64,000 nt of DNA from Marinobacter lutaoensis (GCF_001981305.1 NZ_MSCW01000001.1:248001-312000), one strand, 5' to 3'; numbered from the stretch's first letter, positions 35,919-45,551 are shown. Numbers and translations: made by a program. The notes: generated by a model from the letters alone, not told the origin.

Positions 35919-36188
35919 ATGACCCCGGAAACCGTGATCGACATCCTGCGTGAAGCGCTGTGGCTGATCGTCCTGCTGTCCGCGGTGATCATCGGCCCTG
36001 GCCTGGTTGTCGGCTTGGTGGTGAGTACCTTTCAGGCGGCGACCCAGATCAACGAGCAGACGCTCAGCTTCCTGCCCCGGTTGCTGGTGACGCTGATCGT
36101 CATCATTGTCGCGGGGCCGTGGATGCTGACCCAGTTGCTGGATCATGCCCACCGCCTGATCTCCAGCATTCCCTACCTCATTGGCTAG
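35919..36188 (+). CDS. fliQ: FliQ, flagellar export-gate protein
   Basis: 89 residues, two transmembrane hairpin helices with the family sequence ALWLIVLLSAVIIGPGLVVGL and STFQAATQINEQTLSFLPRL. FliQ wraps around the FliP5R1 complex. GGAGGTG ribosome binding site 5 bp upstream. fliR follows 3 bp after the stop. Normal length for the family. Confidence 0.97.
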   Translation: MTPETVIDILREALWLIVLLSAVIIGPGLVVGLVVSTFQAATQINEQTLSFLPRLLVTLIVIIVAGPWMLTQLLDHAHRLISSIPYLIG

Positions 36189-36191
36189 GCC

Positions 36192-36977
36192 ATGCTGCCG
36201 TCGGCCCTGAGCGCGGACCTGATCGGCCAGTGGGTGGGCCAGCACCTGTGGCCGCTGTTCCGGGTGGCCAGCTTTCTGATGGTGATCCCCATCTTCGGTA
36301 CCCAGCTGGTGCCGGCCAGGGTGCGCCTGGGGCTGGCGCTGCTGATGACCGTCTTGATCGTACCGATGATCCCGCCGGTGCCCCAGGTGGAGGCCCTGAG
36401 CGCGGACGCGGTGGTGATCACGCTGCAACAGATCCTGATCGGCGTTGGCCTGGGGTTCGCCCTGACCGCACTCTGGCAACTGTTCGTGGTTGCCGGCCAG
36501 ATGATCGCGATGCAGATGGGGTTGGGGTTTGCGTCCATGGTGGACCCGGCCAATGGCGTCAACGTGCCGGTGCTGTCGCAGATCTACACCATCACCATCA
36601 CACTGCTGTTCCTGGCAATGAACGGCCATCTGGTGGCGCTCGACGTGTTCATCGAGAGTTTCCGTACCCTGCCCATCGGTCTGGACGGGCTGGGCCAGGC
36701 CGGGGTCTGGGAGGTGGCGCACCGGGTCTCCTGGATGTTCGCCTCCGCCATGCTGCTGGCGCTGCCGGCGGTGACCGCGGTGCTGATCGTCAACATTTCG
36801 TTCGGTGTGATGACCCGGGCGGCGCCGCAGATGAACATCTTTGCCCTGGGCTTTCCGATTGGCCTGATTTTCGGCCTGTTCGCGATCTGGGTGCTGCACG
36901 CGAATTTCCTGCCTCACTTCGACCAGTATTCGCGGGAAACCTTTGAATTCATGCGACGGCTGCAGGGGCAGCCCTGA
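36192..36977 (+). CDS. fliR: FliR, flagellar export-gate protein
   Basis: 261 residues, about six hydrophobic segments. Family features: FRVASFLMVIPIFGTQLVPARVRLGLALLMT near the N-terminus and GFASMVDPANGVNVPVLSQ in the middle, and LGFPIGLIFGLFAIWVLHANFLPHF-like C-terminal region. One FliR copy completes the FliP5Q4R1 gate. The ATG directly follows the fliQ stop; flhB begins 20 bp after its end. Confidence 0.96.
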   Translation: MLPSALSADLIGQWVGQHLWPLFRVASFLMVIPIFGTQLVPARVRLGLALLMTVLIVPMIPPVPQVEALSADAVVITLQQILIGVGLGFALTALWQLFVVAGQMIAMQMGLGFASMVDPANGVNVPVLSQIYTITITLLFLAMNGHLVALDVFIESFRTLPIGLDGLGQAGVWEVAHRVSWMFASAMLLALPAVTAVLIVNISFGVMTRAAPQMNIFALGFPIGLIFGLFAIWVLHANFLPHFDQYSRETFEFMRRLQGQP

Positions 36978-36997
36978 GACCGTGACGAGGGGGCCGG

Positions 36998-38134
36998 GTG
37001 GCGGAAGAGAACGACAACAGCCAGGAAAAAACCGAAGAGGCCACCCCCCGACGCCTGGAGAAGGCTCGGGAGGAAGGACAGACCGCCCGTTCCCGGGAGC
37101 TGGCCACCATGGCGGTGCTGCTGGCGGGCGCCGGCGGCCTGCTGATGTTTGGCAGCCACCTGGGGGCGGCGCTGGAGGCCATCATGCGCGACAGCTTCAC
37201 ACTGGAGCGCTCCGCCATCTTTGACACGCGGCACATGAGTCTCCAGTTACTGGCCTCGGCCCGGGAGGCCGCTCTGGCTCTGGCGCCGATTCTGCTTCTG
37301 CTGCTGGTGGCGGCGATCGCCGGCTCCGTCGCCCTCGGCGGATTGCTGTTCAGCGGCAAGGCCATCGAGCCGAAATTCAGCCGCCTGGATCCGATCAAGG
37401 GGCTGGGGCGGATGTTTTCGCTGCGCTCCCTGATCGAACTGGCCAAGGCCATCGCCAAAGTGGGCCTGGTGATGGCCGTGGCCCTGCTGATTCTGGACCT
37501 GCGCACCGAGGATCTGCTCAGTATCGCCGAGGAGCCGGTGTTGCCGGCGATGGCCCATGTCCTGTGGACCCTGGGCTGGAGTTTCTTTTTCCTGTCTGCT
37601 GCCACGGTGGTCATCGCCGCCATCGACGTGCCTTTCCAGATATACGATCACCGCAAGAAGCTGCGCATGACCAAGCAGGAGGTCAAGGACGAGTACAAGG
37701 ACACCGAGGGCAAGCCCGAGGTCAAGGGCCGGATTCGCCAGTTGCAACGGGAAATGGCCCAGCGGCGGATGATGCAGGATGTTCCCACGGCGGACGTGGT
37801 CATCACCAACCCGACCCACTACGCCGTGGCCCTGAAATACGACCAGAAGACCATGGCGGCCCCGGTCGTGGTGGCCAAGGGTGCGGACGAAGTGGCTTTC
37901 AAGATCATGGAGATCGCCCGCGAGCACAAGGTGGAGATTCTGCGCACGCCGCCACTGACGCGGGCGGTTTACCACAACACCGAGCTGGGCGACGAGATTC
38001 CCGACGGCCTGTACATGGCCATTGCCCAGGTCCTGGCCTATGTGTTCCAGCTGCGCCAGTTCCGCAGGGGGCGGGCACCCAAGCCGGGTATGCCGGACTT
38101 CCCGATTCCGCCGGAGATGCGGCGTGACGTGTGA
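36998..38134 (+). CDS. flhB: FlhB, export specificity switch
   Basis: 378 residues, GTG start. N-terminal motif SQEKTEEATPRRLEKAREEGQ is typical. Four transmembrane helices (about residues 30-210) precede the cytosolic domain with the autocleavage motif Asn271-Pro-Thr-His274 followed by YAVALKYD. FlhB cleaves itself between Asn and Pro and, with FliK, switches from rod/hook to filament export. A shorter protein resembling only the region after this site is encoded at 57982-58299. It is the last gene before the inserted uracil genes. Confidence 0.97.
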   Translation: MAEENDNSQEKTEEATPRRLEKAREEGQTARSRELATMAVLLAGAGGLLMFGSHLGAALEAIMRDSFTLERSAIFDTRHMSLQLLASAREAALALAPILLLLLVAAIAGSVALGGLLFSGKAIEPKFSRLDPIKGLGRMFSLRSLIELAKAIAKVGLVMAVALLILDLRTEDLLSIAEEPVLPAMAHVLWTLGWSFFFLSAATVVIAAIDVPFQIYDHRKKLRMTKQEVKDEYKDTEGKPEVKGRIRQLQREMAQRRMMQDVPTADVVITNPTHYAVALKYDQKTMAAPVVVAKGADEVAFKIMEIAREHKVEILRTPPLTRAVYHNTELGDEIPDGLYMAIAQVLAYVFQLRQFRRGRAPKPGMPDFPIPPEMRRDV

Positions 38135-38152
38135 TCGCGAGGGGCGGGGGAG

Positions 38153-38185
38153 GCTTCCCGCTCGCCCGGTCGGGCGGCGGGAAGC
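38153..38185. terminator. Bidirectional hairpin between flhB and uraA
   Basis: GCTTCCCGC/GCGGGAAGC (9 bp) continues, after a bulged T, into CGCCC/GGGCG with a GGTC loop. It lies between the convergent flhB and uraA genes, a typical place for a shared terminator, though no T-tract is present on either strand. Confidence 0.6.
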
Positions 38186-38196
38186 GGAGGGAGCGC

Positions 38197-39453
38197 TCAG
38201 TCCGTGGCCGGTTCGTTGACGCGCTTGCCCCAGGCTTCCTTGCTGCCGGGCAGAACCAGGTTCAGAACCACGGCAACCACCGCGCACAGGGCAATGCCTT
38301 CCAGCTGACCCAGCACCAGGTTGCCGATGCCGAACACCAGGGTGACACCGACGATGACGAGGTTACGGGACTGGGACAGGTCCACCTGGTTGCGGATCAG
38401 GGTATTCAGACCCACCACCGCGATGGAGCCGAACAGCAGGCACAGGATGCCGCCCATGACCGGTGCCGGAATGGTCTGCAGGGCTGCGCCGAACTTGCCG
38501 ACAAAGGCCAGCACGATGGCCACGATGGCCGCCCACCACATGATCCTCGGGTTGAAATTGCGAGTCAGCATGACCGCGCCGGTCACCTCGGAGTAGGTGG
38601 TGTTGGGCGGTCCGCCCAGCATGGAGGCGGCGCTGGTGGCCAGGCCGTCGCCCAGAAGGGTGCGGTGCAGGCCCGGTTTTTCCAGGTAGTTCTTGCGGGT
38701 GACGTTGCCGATGGCGAGGATGTCGCCGATGTGCTCGATGGCCGGCGCGATGGCCACCGGCAGCATGAACAGCACGGCGCTCCAGCTGAATTCCGGCGTG
38801 ACGAAGTTCGGTACCGCGAACCAGGGGGCCTCGGCGATCGGCGAGGTGTCGACAATGCCGAGAACGGCAGACAGGGCGTAGCCCACCAGCACCCCGAACA
38901 TGATCGGAATCATGCGGAAGATGCCCTTGGCCCAGACCGCCACCACAATGGTGACCAGCAACGAGGTCATGGCCACCCAGATGGCGGTGTCGTAGGGCAC
39001 CAGCACGGCGGAGCCGTCACCGGTCCGTCCGGAGGCCATGTGCACGGCGATGGGGGCCAGGCCAAGGCCGATGGTCATGATCACCGGCGCGATCACCACC
39101 GGTGGCAGCAGCCGGGAGATGAAACCGGTGCCACGCAGCTTGATGGCGGCGCTGAGCGCGACATACAGCAGCCCCGCGGCCATCAGTCCGCCCAGGGTTT
39201 CCTCCAGGCCGAATCGGGTCTTGGCGGCCAGTATGGGGGCGATGAAGGCAAAGGACGAGGCCAGGAAGATCGGAATCTGACCACCGGTCACCAGATGGAA
39301 AATCAGGGTGCCGATGCCGGCGGTGAACAGGGCAACGTTCGGGTCCAGGCCGGTGATCAGCGGCATCAACACCAGCGCGCCGAAGGCCACCAGCAGCATC
39401 TGCGAACCGGCGAGGGCCTGCTTCCAGACCGGGTCTTGAGCGTGGTCCTGCAT
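38197..39453 (-). CDS. uraA: Uracil:proton symporter UraA (NCS2 family)
   Basis: 418 residues, about 12-14 transmembrane segments of the nucleobase/ascorbate (NCS2) family. Family motifs include [16 protein letters not shown] N-terminal sequence and the nearby [26 protein letters not shown], where QH/NTTYSEN-like residues bind uracil. ATG with an AAGGA site is chosen over an in-frame TTG that overlaps the upstream gene more deeply. It follows upp on the minus strand almost without gap, forming the salvage pair upp-uraA known from E. coli. Confidence 0.95.
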   Translation of the reverse strand: MQDHAQDPVWKQALAGSQMLLVAFGALVLMPLITGLDPNVALFTAGIGTLIFHLVTGGQIPIFLASSFAFIAPILAAKTRFGLEETLGGLMAAGLLYVALSAAIKLRGTGFISRLLPPVVIAPVIMTIGLGLAPIAVHMASGRTGDGSAVLVPYDTAIWVAMTSLLVTIVVAVWAKGIFRMIPIMFGVLVGYALSAVLGIVDTSPIAEAPWFAVPNFVTPEFSWSAVLFMLPVAIAPAIEHIGDILAIGNVTRKNYLEKPGLHRTLLGDGLATSAASMLGGPPNTTYSEVTGAVMLTRNFNPRIMWWAAIVAIVLAFVGKFGAALQTIPAPVMGGILCLLFGSIAVVGLNTLIRNQVDLSQSRNLVIVGVTLVFGIGNLVLGQLEGIALCAVVAVVLNLVLPGSKEAWGKRVNEPATD

Positions 39454-39455
39454 GG

Positions 39456-40094
39456 TCAAACGTCCTTCTGCTTGGTGCCGAAGATCTTGTCGCCGGCATC
39501 CCCCAGACCCGGCAGGATGTAGCCTTTCTCGTTCAGGCGCTCGTCAATGGACGCGGTGTAGATGGACACATCGGGATGCTTCTCCAGCACCCGCTGGATG
39601 CCCTCGGGCGCCGCCACCAGGACCAGCGCCCGGATTTCAGTGCTGCCGGCGCGCTTGAGCAGGTCGATGGTGGAAATCATCGAGCCGCCGGTGGCCAGCA
39701 TCGGGTCCACGATCAGCGCCATGCGCTGATCCAGCTCGCCCACCAGTTTTTCCAGGTAGGTGTTGGCTTCGAGGGTTTCCTCGTCACGGATCTGGCCCAC
39801 CACGCTGACCCGGGCTACCGGAATCAGGCTCAGCACGCCGTCCAGCATGCCCAGGCCGGCCCGGAGGATGGGAACGATGGTCACCTTCTTGCCCTGAATC
39901 TGCTCCACCGTGACCGGGCCCGCCCAGCCCTCGATGGTTTTCTCTTGCAGGTTGAAATCCTTGGTGGCTTCGTAGGTCAGCAGCGCGCCAACTTCCTGTG
40001 CCAGCTCACGAAAGTTCTTGGTGCTGATATCGGCCCGACGCATCAGGCCAAGTTTGTGGCGGATCAGGGGGTGTCGTACCTCGTGGATTGGCAT
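39456..40094 (-). CDS. upp: Uracil phosphoribosyltransferase
   Basis: 212 residues, normal for Upp (E. coli 208). It converts uracil plus PRPP to UMP. The PRPP-binding loop [15 protein letters not shown] and the uracil-binding [16 protein letters not shown] are intact, as is the flexible-loop segment [10 protein letters not shown]. Start ATG ([16 protein letters not shown]) follows an AGGTGA site; the longer in-frame version adds a non-homologous N-terminus. upp-uraA is divergent from flhA and interrupts the flagellar gene order. Confidence 0.97.
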   Translation of the reverse strand: MPIHEVRHPLIRHKLGLMRRADISTKNFRELAQEVGALLTYEATKDFNLQEKTIEGWAGPVTVEQIQGKKVTIVPILRAGLGMLDGVLSLIPVARVSVVGQIRDEETLEANTYLEKLVGELDQRMALIVDPMLATGGSMISTIDLLKRAGSTEIRALVLVAAPEGIQRVLEKHPDVSIYTASIDERLNEKGYILPGLGDAGDKIFGTKQKDV

Positions 40095-40238
40095 GGGGTC
40101 ACCTGTGTGTCTGGGGTTAGGATTTTGGAATACGGATACGGCGTTGCGGCGGTTCGCGCGCAAATGGCGCAAGGATACCGTATCTCGGCGGACGCGTCAG
40201 GCGTTTGTCCGGGAAAAACCGCGCCCCTGGGTAAGGAG

Positions 40239-40255
40239 TGGTACGGATCTTGCCA
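40239..40255 (+). promoter_or_regulatory. Sigma-54 promoter of flhA
   Basis: TGGTAC-N5-TTGCC with GG (40240-40241) and GC (40252-40253) exactly 10 bp apart, about 85 bp upstream of flhA, in the divergent gap with upp. One mismatch from the -24 consensus. Confidence 0.72.
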
Positions 40256-40338
40256 CAACTCCCCCAGACGACGCGCGAGTGTCGGAATTTCGTCCCCCGA
40301 ACGCCAGCAGGCGCAGCCAGTCGGAGTCGTAACCCGTG

Positions 40339-42519
40339 ATGGACAGAGCTTTGGTCCTCAACAACGTCAAATCCCTGACGCGTGGCAACCTGGGCATTCC
40401 CCTGTTGCTGATGGGACTGCTGGGCATGATGATTCTGCCCGTGCCCGCGTTCCTGCTGGACGTGTTCTTTACCTTCAACATCACCCTGTCCATCGTGATC
40501 CTGCTGGTGTGCGTATACGCCATGCGACCGATGGAGTTCGCCGCCTTCCCGACGGTGCTGCTGGTGGCCACGCTGCTGCGCCTGGCGCTGAACGTCGCCT
40601 CGACCCGGATCGTCCTGCTCAATGGCCACGAGGGTGGCGATGCCGCCGGCAAGGTCATCGAGTCGTTCGGCGCGGTACTGATCGGTGGCAACTACGCCGT
40701 TGGCCTGGTGGTGTTCGCGATTCTGATGATCATCAACTTCCTGGTGGTCACCAAGGGGGCCGGCCGGGTATCCGAGGTCAGCGCCCGCTTTACCCTCGAT
40801 GCCATGCCCGGCAAGCAGATGGCGATTGACGCCGATCTCAACGCCGGCCTGATCAACCAGGAAGAAGCCAAACAGCGTCGCGGCGAGATCGCCCAGGAGG
40901 CCGACTTCTACGGGTCCATGGACGGTGCCTCGAAATTCGTCAAGGGCGACGCGGTGGCGGGTCTGCTGATTCTGGTGATCAACATTGTCGGCGGTGTCGC
41001 CATCGGCATGTTGCAGCACGACCTGGATTTCGGTTTGGCGATGCAGCGCTACGCCTTGCTCACCATCGGCGACGGCCTGGTGGCTCAGATTCCGTCGCTG
41101 CTGTTGTCCACCTCGGCCGCGATCATGGTGACCCGGGCGACCTCCAGCCAGGACATGGGGCATCAGATCATCCAGCAGATGTTCAGCGCTCCCAAGGCCC
41201 TGGCCATCGCCGCCGCCATCCTGGTGCTGCTTGGTCTGATCCCGGGCATGCCCCATCTGGCGTTCCTGGGCCTGGGCGCCATCGCCGGAGCCGCTGCCTG
41301 GTACATCTGGCGGCGGGAACGACAGACGGTGGAAGAGGAGGGGAGTTTTCCCGGTCGCGGCGGTCGCGGTGCCGGGGTGGCCCGGGGGCCGGGACGCGAC
41401 CTGCCCGGTGGCGCCGGTGGCACCGAGGCGCCCCAGCCGCTGCCGGGTCCGGCGGAAACCAAGGAGTTGGGCTGGGATGATGTCGCCACCGTGGACATCG
41501 TCGGTCTGGAGGTGGGCTATCGCCTGATTCCCCTGGTGGACAAGTCCCAGGGCGGTCAGTTGCTGAGCCGGATCAAGGGCGTGCGCAAGAAGCTGTCCCA
41601 GGATCTGGGCTTCCTGATGCCCTCCGTGCACATTCGGGACAACCTGGACCTGATGCCGAACGTGTACCGTATCACGCTGATGGGCGTGACCATCGCCGAG
41701 GCTGAGATTCACCCGGACCGGGAATTGGCCATCGATCCGGGCCAGGTGTTCGGCAAGATCGAGGGCATTGAGGGCAAGGACCCGGCGTTTGGCCTGGACG
41801 CCTGCTGGATCGAGCCGGACCGGAAGGATCAGGCCCAGTCCCTGGGCTACACGGTGGTGGATGCCAGCACCGTGGTGGCGACCCACCTCAATCAGATCCT
41901 GCAGAAGCACGCTCATGAGCTGATCGGCCACGAAGAGGCCCAGAAGTGGCTGGATCAACTGGAAAAAATTTCGCCCAAGCTGGCGGAGGAGTTGGTGCCG
42001 ACGACGGTGTCGATCAGCGTCCTGCTGAAGGTGCTGCAGAACCTGCTGCGGGAAGAAGTGCCGATCCGCGATATGCGTTCGATCGCCGAGGCCATCGTCA
42101 ATGTTCACCCCCGGAGTCAGGACCCGAAAGTGCTGACCGCGGCCGCCCGGCTCGCGCTGAAGCGGATGATCGTGCAGAGCCTGTGTGGCAACGATCCGGA
42201 AATACCGGTCATTACCCTGGATCCGGAGTTGGAACAGATCTTGCTGAAGTCCGTTCAGCAGAGTCAACAATCCGGCGCTCAGGACGACATCGGCATGGTG
42301 CTGGAGCCGAACATGGTGGAGAAGCTGCAGCGCTCACTGCAGGACAGCGTGCAGCGTCAGGAAATGCTCGGCAAGCCGGCGATCCTGCTGGTGTCGGCGC
42401 CGCTGCGCCCGGTGCTGGCCCGGTTCGCCAGTTACGGTGTCGAGCGGCTGCATGTGCTGTCCTATCAGGAGATTCCGGACAACAAACAGGTCACCATCGT
42501 GGCGTCCGTGGGGCAATAA
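40339..42519 (+). CDS. flhA: FlhA, flagellar export-gate protein
   Basis: 726 residues (one more if the GTG one codon upstream is used; both follow a GGAG site). About eight transmembrane helices fill residues 20-310, with the FHIPEP-family signature RVSEVSARFTLDAMPGKQMAID and the following DLNAGLI. A Gly/Arg-rich linker (about 335-375) leads to the cytosolic ring domain that docks chaperone-substrate complexes. It is driven by its own sigma-54 promoter because uraA-upp separates it from flhB. Confidence 0.97.
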   Translation: MDRALVLNNVKSLTRGNLGIPLLLMGLLGMMILPVPAFLLDVFFTFNITLSIVILLVCVYAMRPMEFAAFPTVLLVATLLRLALNVASTRIVLLNGHEGGDAAGKVIESFGAVLIGGNYAVGLVVFAILMIINFLVVTKGAGRVSEVSARFTLDAMPGKQMAIDADLNAGLINQEEAKQRRGEIAQEADFYGSMDGASKFVKGDAVAGLLILVINIVGGVAIGMLQHDLDFGLAMQRYALLTIGDGLVAQIPSLLLSTSAAIMVTRATSSQDMGHQIIQQMFSAPKALAIAAAILVLLGLIPGMPHLAFLGLGAIAGAAAWYIWRRERQTVEEEGSFPGRGGRGAGVARGPGRDLPGGAGGTEAPQPLPGPAETKELGWDDVATVDIVGLEVGYRLIPLVDKSQGGQLLSRIKGVRKKLSQDLGFLMPSVHIRDNLDLMPNVYRITLMGVTIAEAEIHPDRELAIDPGQVFGKIEGIEGKDPAFGLDACWIEPDRKDQAQSLGYTVVDASTVVATHLNQILQKHAHELIGHEEAQKWLDQLEKISPKLAEELVPTTVSISVLLKVLQNLLREEVPIRDMRSIAEAIVNVHPRSQDPKVLTAAARLALKRMIVQSLCGNDPEIPVITLDPELEQILLKSVQQSQQSGAQDDIGMVLEPNMVEKLQRSLQDSVQRQEMLGKPAILLVSAPLRPVLARFASYGVERLHVLSYQEIPDNKQVTIVASVGQ

Positions 42520-42538
42520 CTTGCCGCCGGACATCAGG

Positions 42539-42561
42539 GCGACGGGCGCGGGGCCCGTCGC
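42539..42561 (+). promoter_or_regulatory. Perfect GC-rich hairpin in the flhA-flhF leader
   Basis: GCGACGGGC and GCCCGTCGC form a 9-bp perfect stem around a 5-base GCGGG loop, ending right before the flhF ribosome binding site (GGGGAGGA, 42562-42569). It lacks a T-tract. It could be an attenuating or mRNA-processing structure controlling flhF translation, which is dosage-sensitive for flagellar number. Confidence 0.45.
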
Positions 42562-42578
42562 GGGGAGGATGAATCAGC

Positions 42579-43862
42579 ATGAAAGTGAAACGGTTTTTCG
42601 CCCGGACCATGGCCGAGGCGCTGAAGCAGGTCAGCCAGGACATGGGGCCGGATGCCGTGATCCTGTCCAACCGCCGGGTGGACGGCGGCGTCGAAATCGT
42701 GACGGCCCTGGACTACGACGAGAACATGGCGCGGCAGCGGCTGGGAGAAAAAGCCGACGAAGCGACCAGCGGCGCGCGCCTTGCGGAACTGCAGGCGGAG
42801 CAGCACCGGCGCCTGGAGGACGAACTCCAGCGTTCCCGCGAGCGCATCCGGGAGATCCGCGAACAACGGAGCCAACCGGCCGAGACCATGGCGCTGGACG
42901 ATCTCGGCCTGGCCCGTGCCATGGCCGACGAACCGGCGCCGGTGGCCTCGGCTCCGGCCGGTGACTACTCCCGGGAGCTGGCGCGGATGCGCGAGGAAAT
43001 CAGCTCCCTGCGTGAACTGGTGCGCGGCCAGCAGCCGGACGCCGCCCCACGGCCGGGGCTGGGCGCGGTTCAACAGCGTCTGGCGGAGCGGCTGCAGGAG
43101 TTCGGGCTGGGTGCCGAGCTGGCGGCGACACTGTCACGCCGGCACAAGGCCGGACGCCTGGAGGACGGTTGGAAGCAGGCGCTGAAAATGCTGGCTGCCG
43201 GTGTCCGGACATCCCGTCAGGAGTGGCTGGACCAGGGGGGCGTCTACGCGCTGGTCGGGCCTACCGGTTCTGGCAAGACCACCACCATCGGCAAACTGGC
43301 GGCGCGCTACGTGCTGCGCCATGGTCCGGATGCCCTGGCGCTGGTGACCACCGACCGCTATCGCGTGGCCGCCCACGAGCAGCTGTTCGTGTTTGGGCGT
43401 ATCCTGAACGTGCCGGTCCGGGTGGTGGACGAAAGCCACAGCCTGGACGATATACTGGACGAACTGTCCGACCGCCACTTGGTGCTGATCGACACCGCCG
43501 GTCTGACGCCCTCCGACCGCGGCTGTCAGGAACAGCTGGCGGAACTGGCCCGCAGCCGGCACGGCGTGCGCACGCACTTGGTGGTGTCCGCGACCAGCCA
43601 GCCGCGTATCATGAAATCTGTCTGGCATTGCTATAAGATGGCAAGCCTCGCGGGGTGCGTCGTGACCAAGGTCGACGAGGCCCTGACCCTGGGCGAATCC
43701 CTGGGGTTCGTGATGGAAACGGGGTTGCCCGTGGCCTATTACACCAACGGTCAGAAAATACCCGAGGACCTGCACCACGCGGAACCGGCTCCCCTGGTGC
43801 GTCTGGCCGTCGAGCGTCTGAAACGGCTTCAGCCGCAGCGGACGGTGGCGGAAGGGGCATAA
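42579..43862 (+). CDS. flhF: FlhF, SRP-like GTPase setting flagellar position
   Basis: 427 residues. A basic N-terminal segment (VKRFFARTMAEALKQV) and a charged middle region precede an NG GTPase domain with G1 GPTGSGKTTTIGKLAAR, DTAGLTPSD (G3) and TKVDEALTLG (G4). FlhF recruits early flagellar components to the cell pole and is antagonised by FleN. The gene is translated from a strong GGGGAGGA site next to a perfect hairpin. fleN follows about 100 bp downstream. Confidence 0.96.
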   Translation: MKVKRFFARTMAEALKQVSQDMGPDAVILSNRRVDGGVEIVTALDYDENMARQRLGEKADEATSGARLAELQAEQHRRLEDELQRSRERIREIREQRSQPAETMALDDLGLARAMADEPAPVASAPAGDYSRELARMREEISSLRELVRGQQPDAAPRPGLGAVQQRLAERLQEFGLGAELAATLSRRHKAGRLEDGWKQALKMLAAGVRTSRQEWLDQGGVYALVGPTGSGKTTTIGKLAARYVLRHGPDALALVTTDRYRVAAHEQLFVFGRILNVPVRVVDESHSLDDILDELSDRHLVLIDTAGLTPSDRGCQEQLAELARSRHGVRTHLVVSATSQPRIMKSVWHCYKMASLAGCVVTKVDEALTLGESLGFVMETGLPVAYYTNGQKIPEDLHHAEPAPLVRLAVERLKRLQPQRTVAEGA

Positions 43863-43962
43863 GCCCCTGGCCATGGGCCGGTGGTGTTGTGCCTGCGTGA
43901 GTCTGGCGTCGTATCAATAACAAGGGCCCGTGGCAGAAACTGGGCAAGAGACTGGAAAGAGT

Positions 43963-44769
43963 ATGAGCAAAGCGCATCCGGTTCAGGTCATCGCCGTTTC
44001 CGGTGGCAAGGGTGGGGTCGGCAAGAGCAACATCTCCGTGAACCTGGGGATTGCCCTGGCCCAGAAAGGGCGCCGGGTTGTTCTGCTGGACGCGGATCTC
44101 GGGCTGGCCAACATCGACGTCCTGCTTGGCATCACCGCCAACCGCAATCTGCAGGATGTGCTGGCCGGCGAGTGCGACATCCGGGATGTCCTGGTGGAGG
44201 GGCCCGGCGGCATCAAGATTGTGCCGGCGTCCTCCGGCACCCAGAGAATGACGCAGCTCAGTCCGATGGAGCACGCCGGACTGATCAATGCGTTCAGTGA
44301 ACTTGGCGACCAGATCGACGTGCTCATCGTCGACACCGCCGCCGGTATCTCCGAATCCGTCGTCAGCTTCCTCCGGGCGTCCCAGGAACTGCTGCTGGTG
44401 GTGTGCGACGAGCCCACCTCAATCACCGATGCCTACGCCCTGATCAAACTTATGAACCGCGACTACGGCGTGACCCGCTTTCGCATCCTCGCCAACCAGG
44501 TACGCAGCGAGCAGGAAGGGCGGCACCTTTATGAGAAACTGACGCGCGTCACCGAGCGCTTTCTGGATGTGGCACTACAATACGTGGGTATGGTGCCGTA
44601 CGATGAGGCGGTTAAAAAGGCGGTGCAGCGGCAGCGGGCGGTACTGGACGCCTATCCGCGTGCCAAGGCCTCGCTGGCCATCAAGGCGATTGCGGACAAG
44701 GTCGACAGCTGGCCGTTACCGTCCACGCCCCGTGGTCACCTGGAGTTCTTTGTGGAGCGGCTCGTCTAG
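43963..44769 (+). CDS. fleN: FleN/FlhG, MinD-like ATPase limiting flagellar number
   Basis: 268 residues of the ParA/MinD superfamily. Deviant Walker A SGGKGGVGKSN, DADLGLANID, and the Walker B region VDTAAGIS are present. A C-terminal amphipathic segment (LEFFVERLV) fits membrane association. FleN inhibits FleQ ATPase and opposes FlhF, keeping flagellar number low. The ATG after GGAAAGAG is preferred to an in-frame GTG 33 bp upstream. fliA follows. Confidence 0.95.
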   Translation: MSKAHPVQVIAVSGGKGGVGKSNISVNLGIALAQKGRRVVLLDADLGLANIDVLLGITANRNLQDVLAGECDIRDVLVEGPGGIKIVPASSGTQRMTQLSPMEHAGLINAFSELGDQIDVLIVDTAAGISESVVSFLRASQELLLVVCDEPTSITDAYALIKLMNRDYGVTRFRILANQVRSEQEGRHLYEKLTRVTERFLDVALQYVGMVPYDEAVKKAVQRQRAVLDAYPRAKASLAIKAIADKVDSWPLPSTPRGHLEFFVERLV

Positions 44770-44807
44770 GCCAGAGTCGGGAACCAGCCAACGACAACAC
44801 CGGACGC

Positions 44808-45551
44808 ATGACATTGGCGAAGCACCTGGGAATGTATCACCAAGCCGGAGCCTCGGGCCCGTCACGGCTGGTTGAGGAACACGCGCCGCTGGTCAAGAAA
44901 ATCGCTCTCCACCTCATGGCCCGTCTGCCGGCCTCGGTTCAGTTGGAAGACCTGATGCAGGCCGGCATGATCGGCCTGCTGGAGGCCGCGCAACGCTACA
45001 GCTCCACCAAGGGCGCCACCTTCGAAACCTACGCCGGCATCCGTATTCGCGGCGCGATGGTCGATGAAATCCGCAAGGGCGACTGGGTGCCCCGTTCCGT
45101 GCACCGCAACTCGCGCCGGATCGCCCAGGCCATCAAGGCAGTGGAGGATCGGGAAGGGCGGGAGGCCCAGGACTGGGAAGTGGCCGAGGAACTGGGCATG
45201 GCGCTGCCGGACTACCACTCGGCCCTGTCCGACGCCAGCAGCGGCCGACTTTTTAGCCTGGATGAGCTCAAAGAATCCGGCGAGCTGCCGATAGAGGAAT
45301 CAGAGAGCAGCGACAATCCATTGGACGGGTTGTCTTCGGAGGCATTTCGCCGCAGCCTGGCGCAGGCCATCGACGCGCTGCCGGAACGTGAAAAGCTGGT
45401 ATTGAGCCTTTACTACCAGGAAGAATTGAACCTGAAGGAAATCGGGGCCGTGCTCGGGGTCAGTGAAAGCCGGGTCAGCCAGATCCACAGCCAGGCGGCG
45501 CTCCGGTTGCGGGGGCGTCTGACGGACTGGCGGGATGCGGAGGATGCCTGA
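44808..45551 (+). CDS. fliA: FliA/RpoF flagellar sigma factor sigma-28
   Basis: 247 residues, with sigma regions 2 (DLMQAGMIGLLEAAQRYSSTKGATFETYAGIRIRGAMVDEIR, core only), 3 (VHRNSRRIAQAIKAVEDREGRE) and 4 (LPEREKLVLSLYYQEELNLKEIGAVLGVSESRVSQIHSQA, core only). It directs late flagellar and chemotaxis genes and is held in check by FlgM. A clear sigma-28 promoter precedes parC in this same window. Confidence 0.97.
   Translation: MTLAKHLGMYHQAGASGPSRLVEEHAPLVKKIALHLMARLPASVQLEDLMQAGMIGLLEAAQRYSSTKGATFETYAGIRIRGAMVDEIRKGDWVPRSVHRNSRRIAQAIKAVEDREGREAQDWEVAEELGMALPDYHSALSDASSGRLFSLDELKESGELPIEESESSDNPLDGLSSEAFRRSLAQAIDALPEREKLVLSLYYQEELNLKEIGAVLGVSESRVSQIHSQAALRLRGRLTDWRDAEDA

Noticed and set aside
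40117..42270. Very long open frame antisense to flhA
   Set aside because: Gln/His/Gly-rich composition typical of the reverse complement of a high-GC gene; flhA on the other strand is unmistakable.
43931..43947. TGGCAGAAACTGGGC as a sigma-54 promoter before fleN
   Set aside because: Poor -12 element and too close to the chosen start codon.
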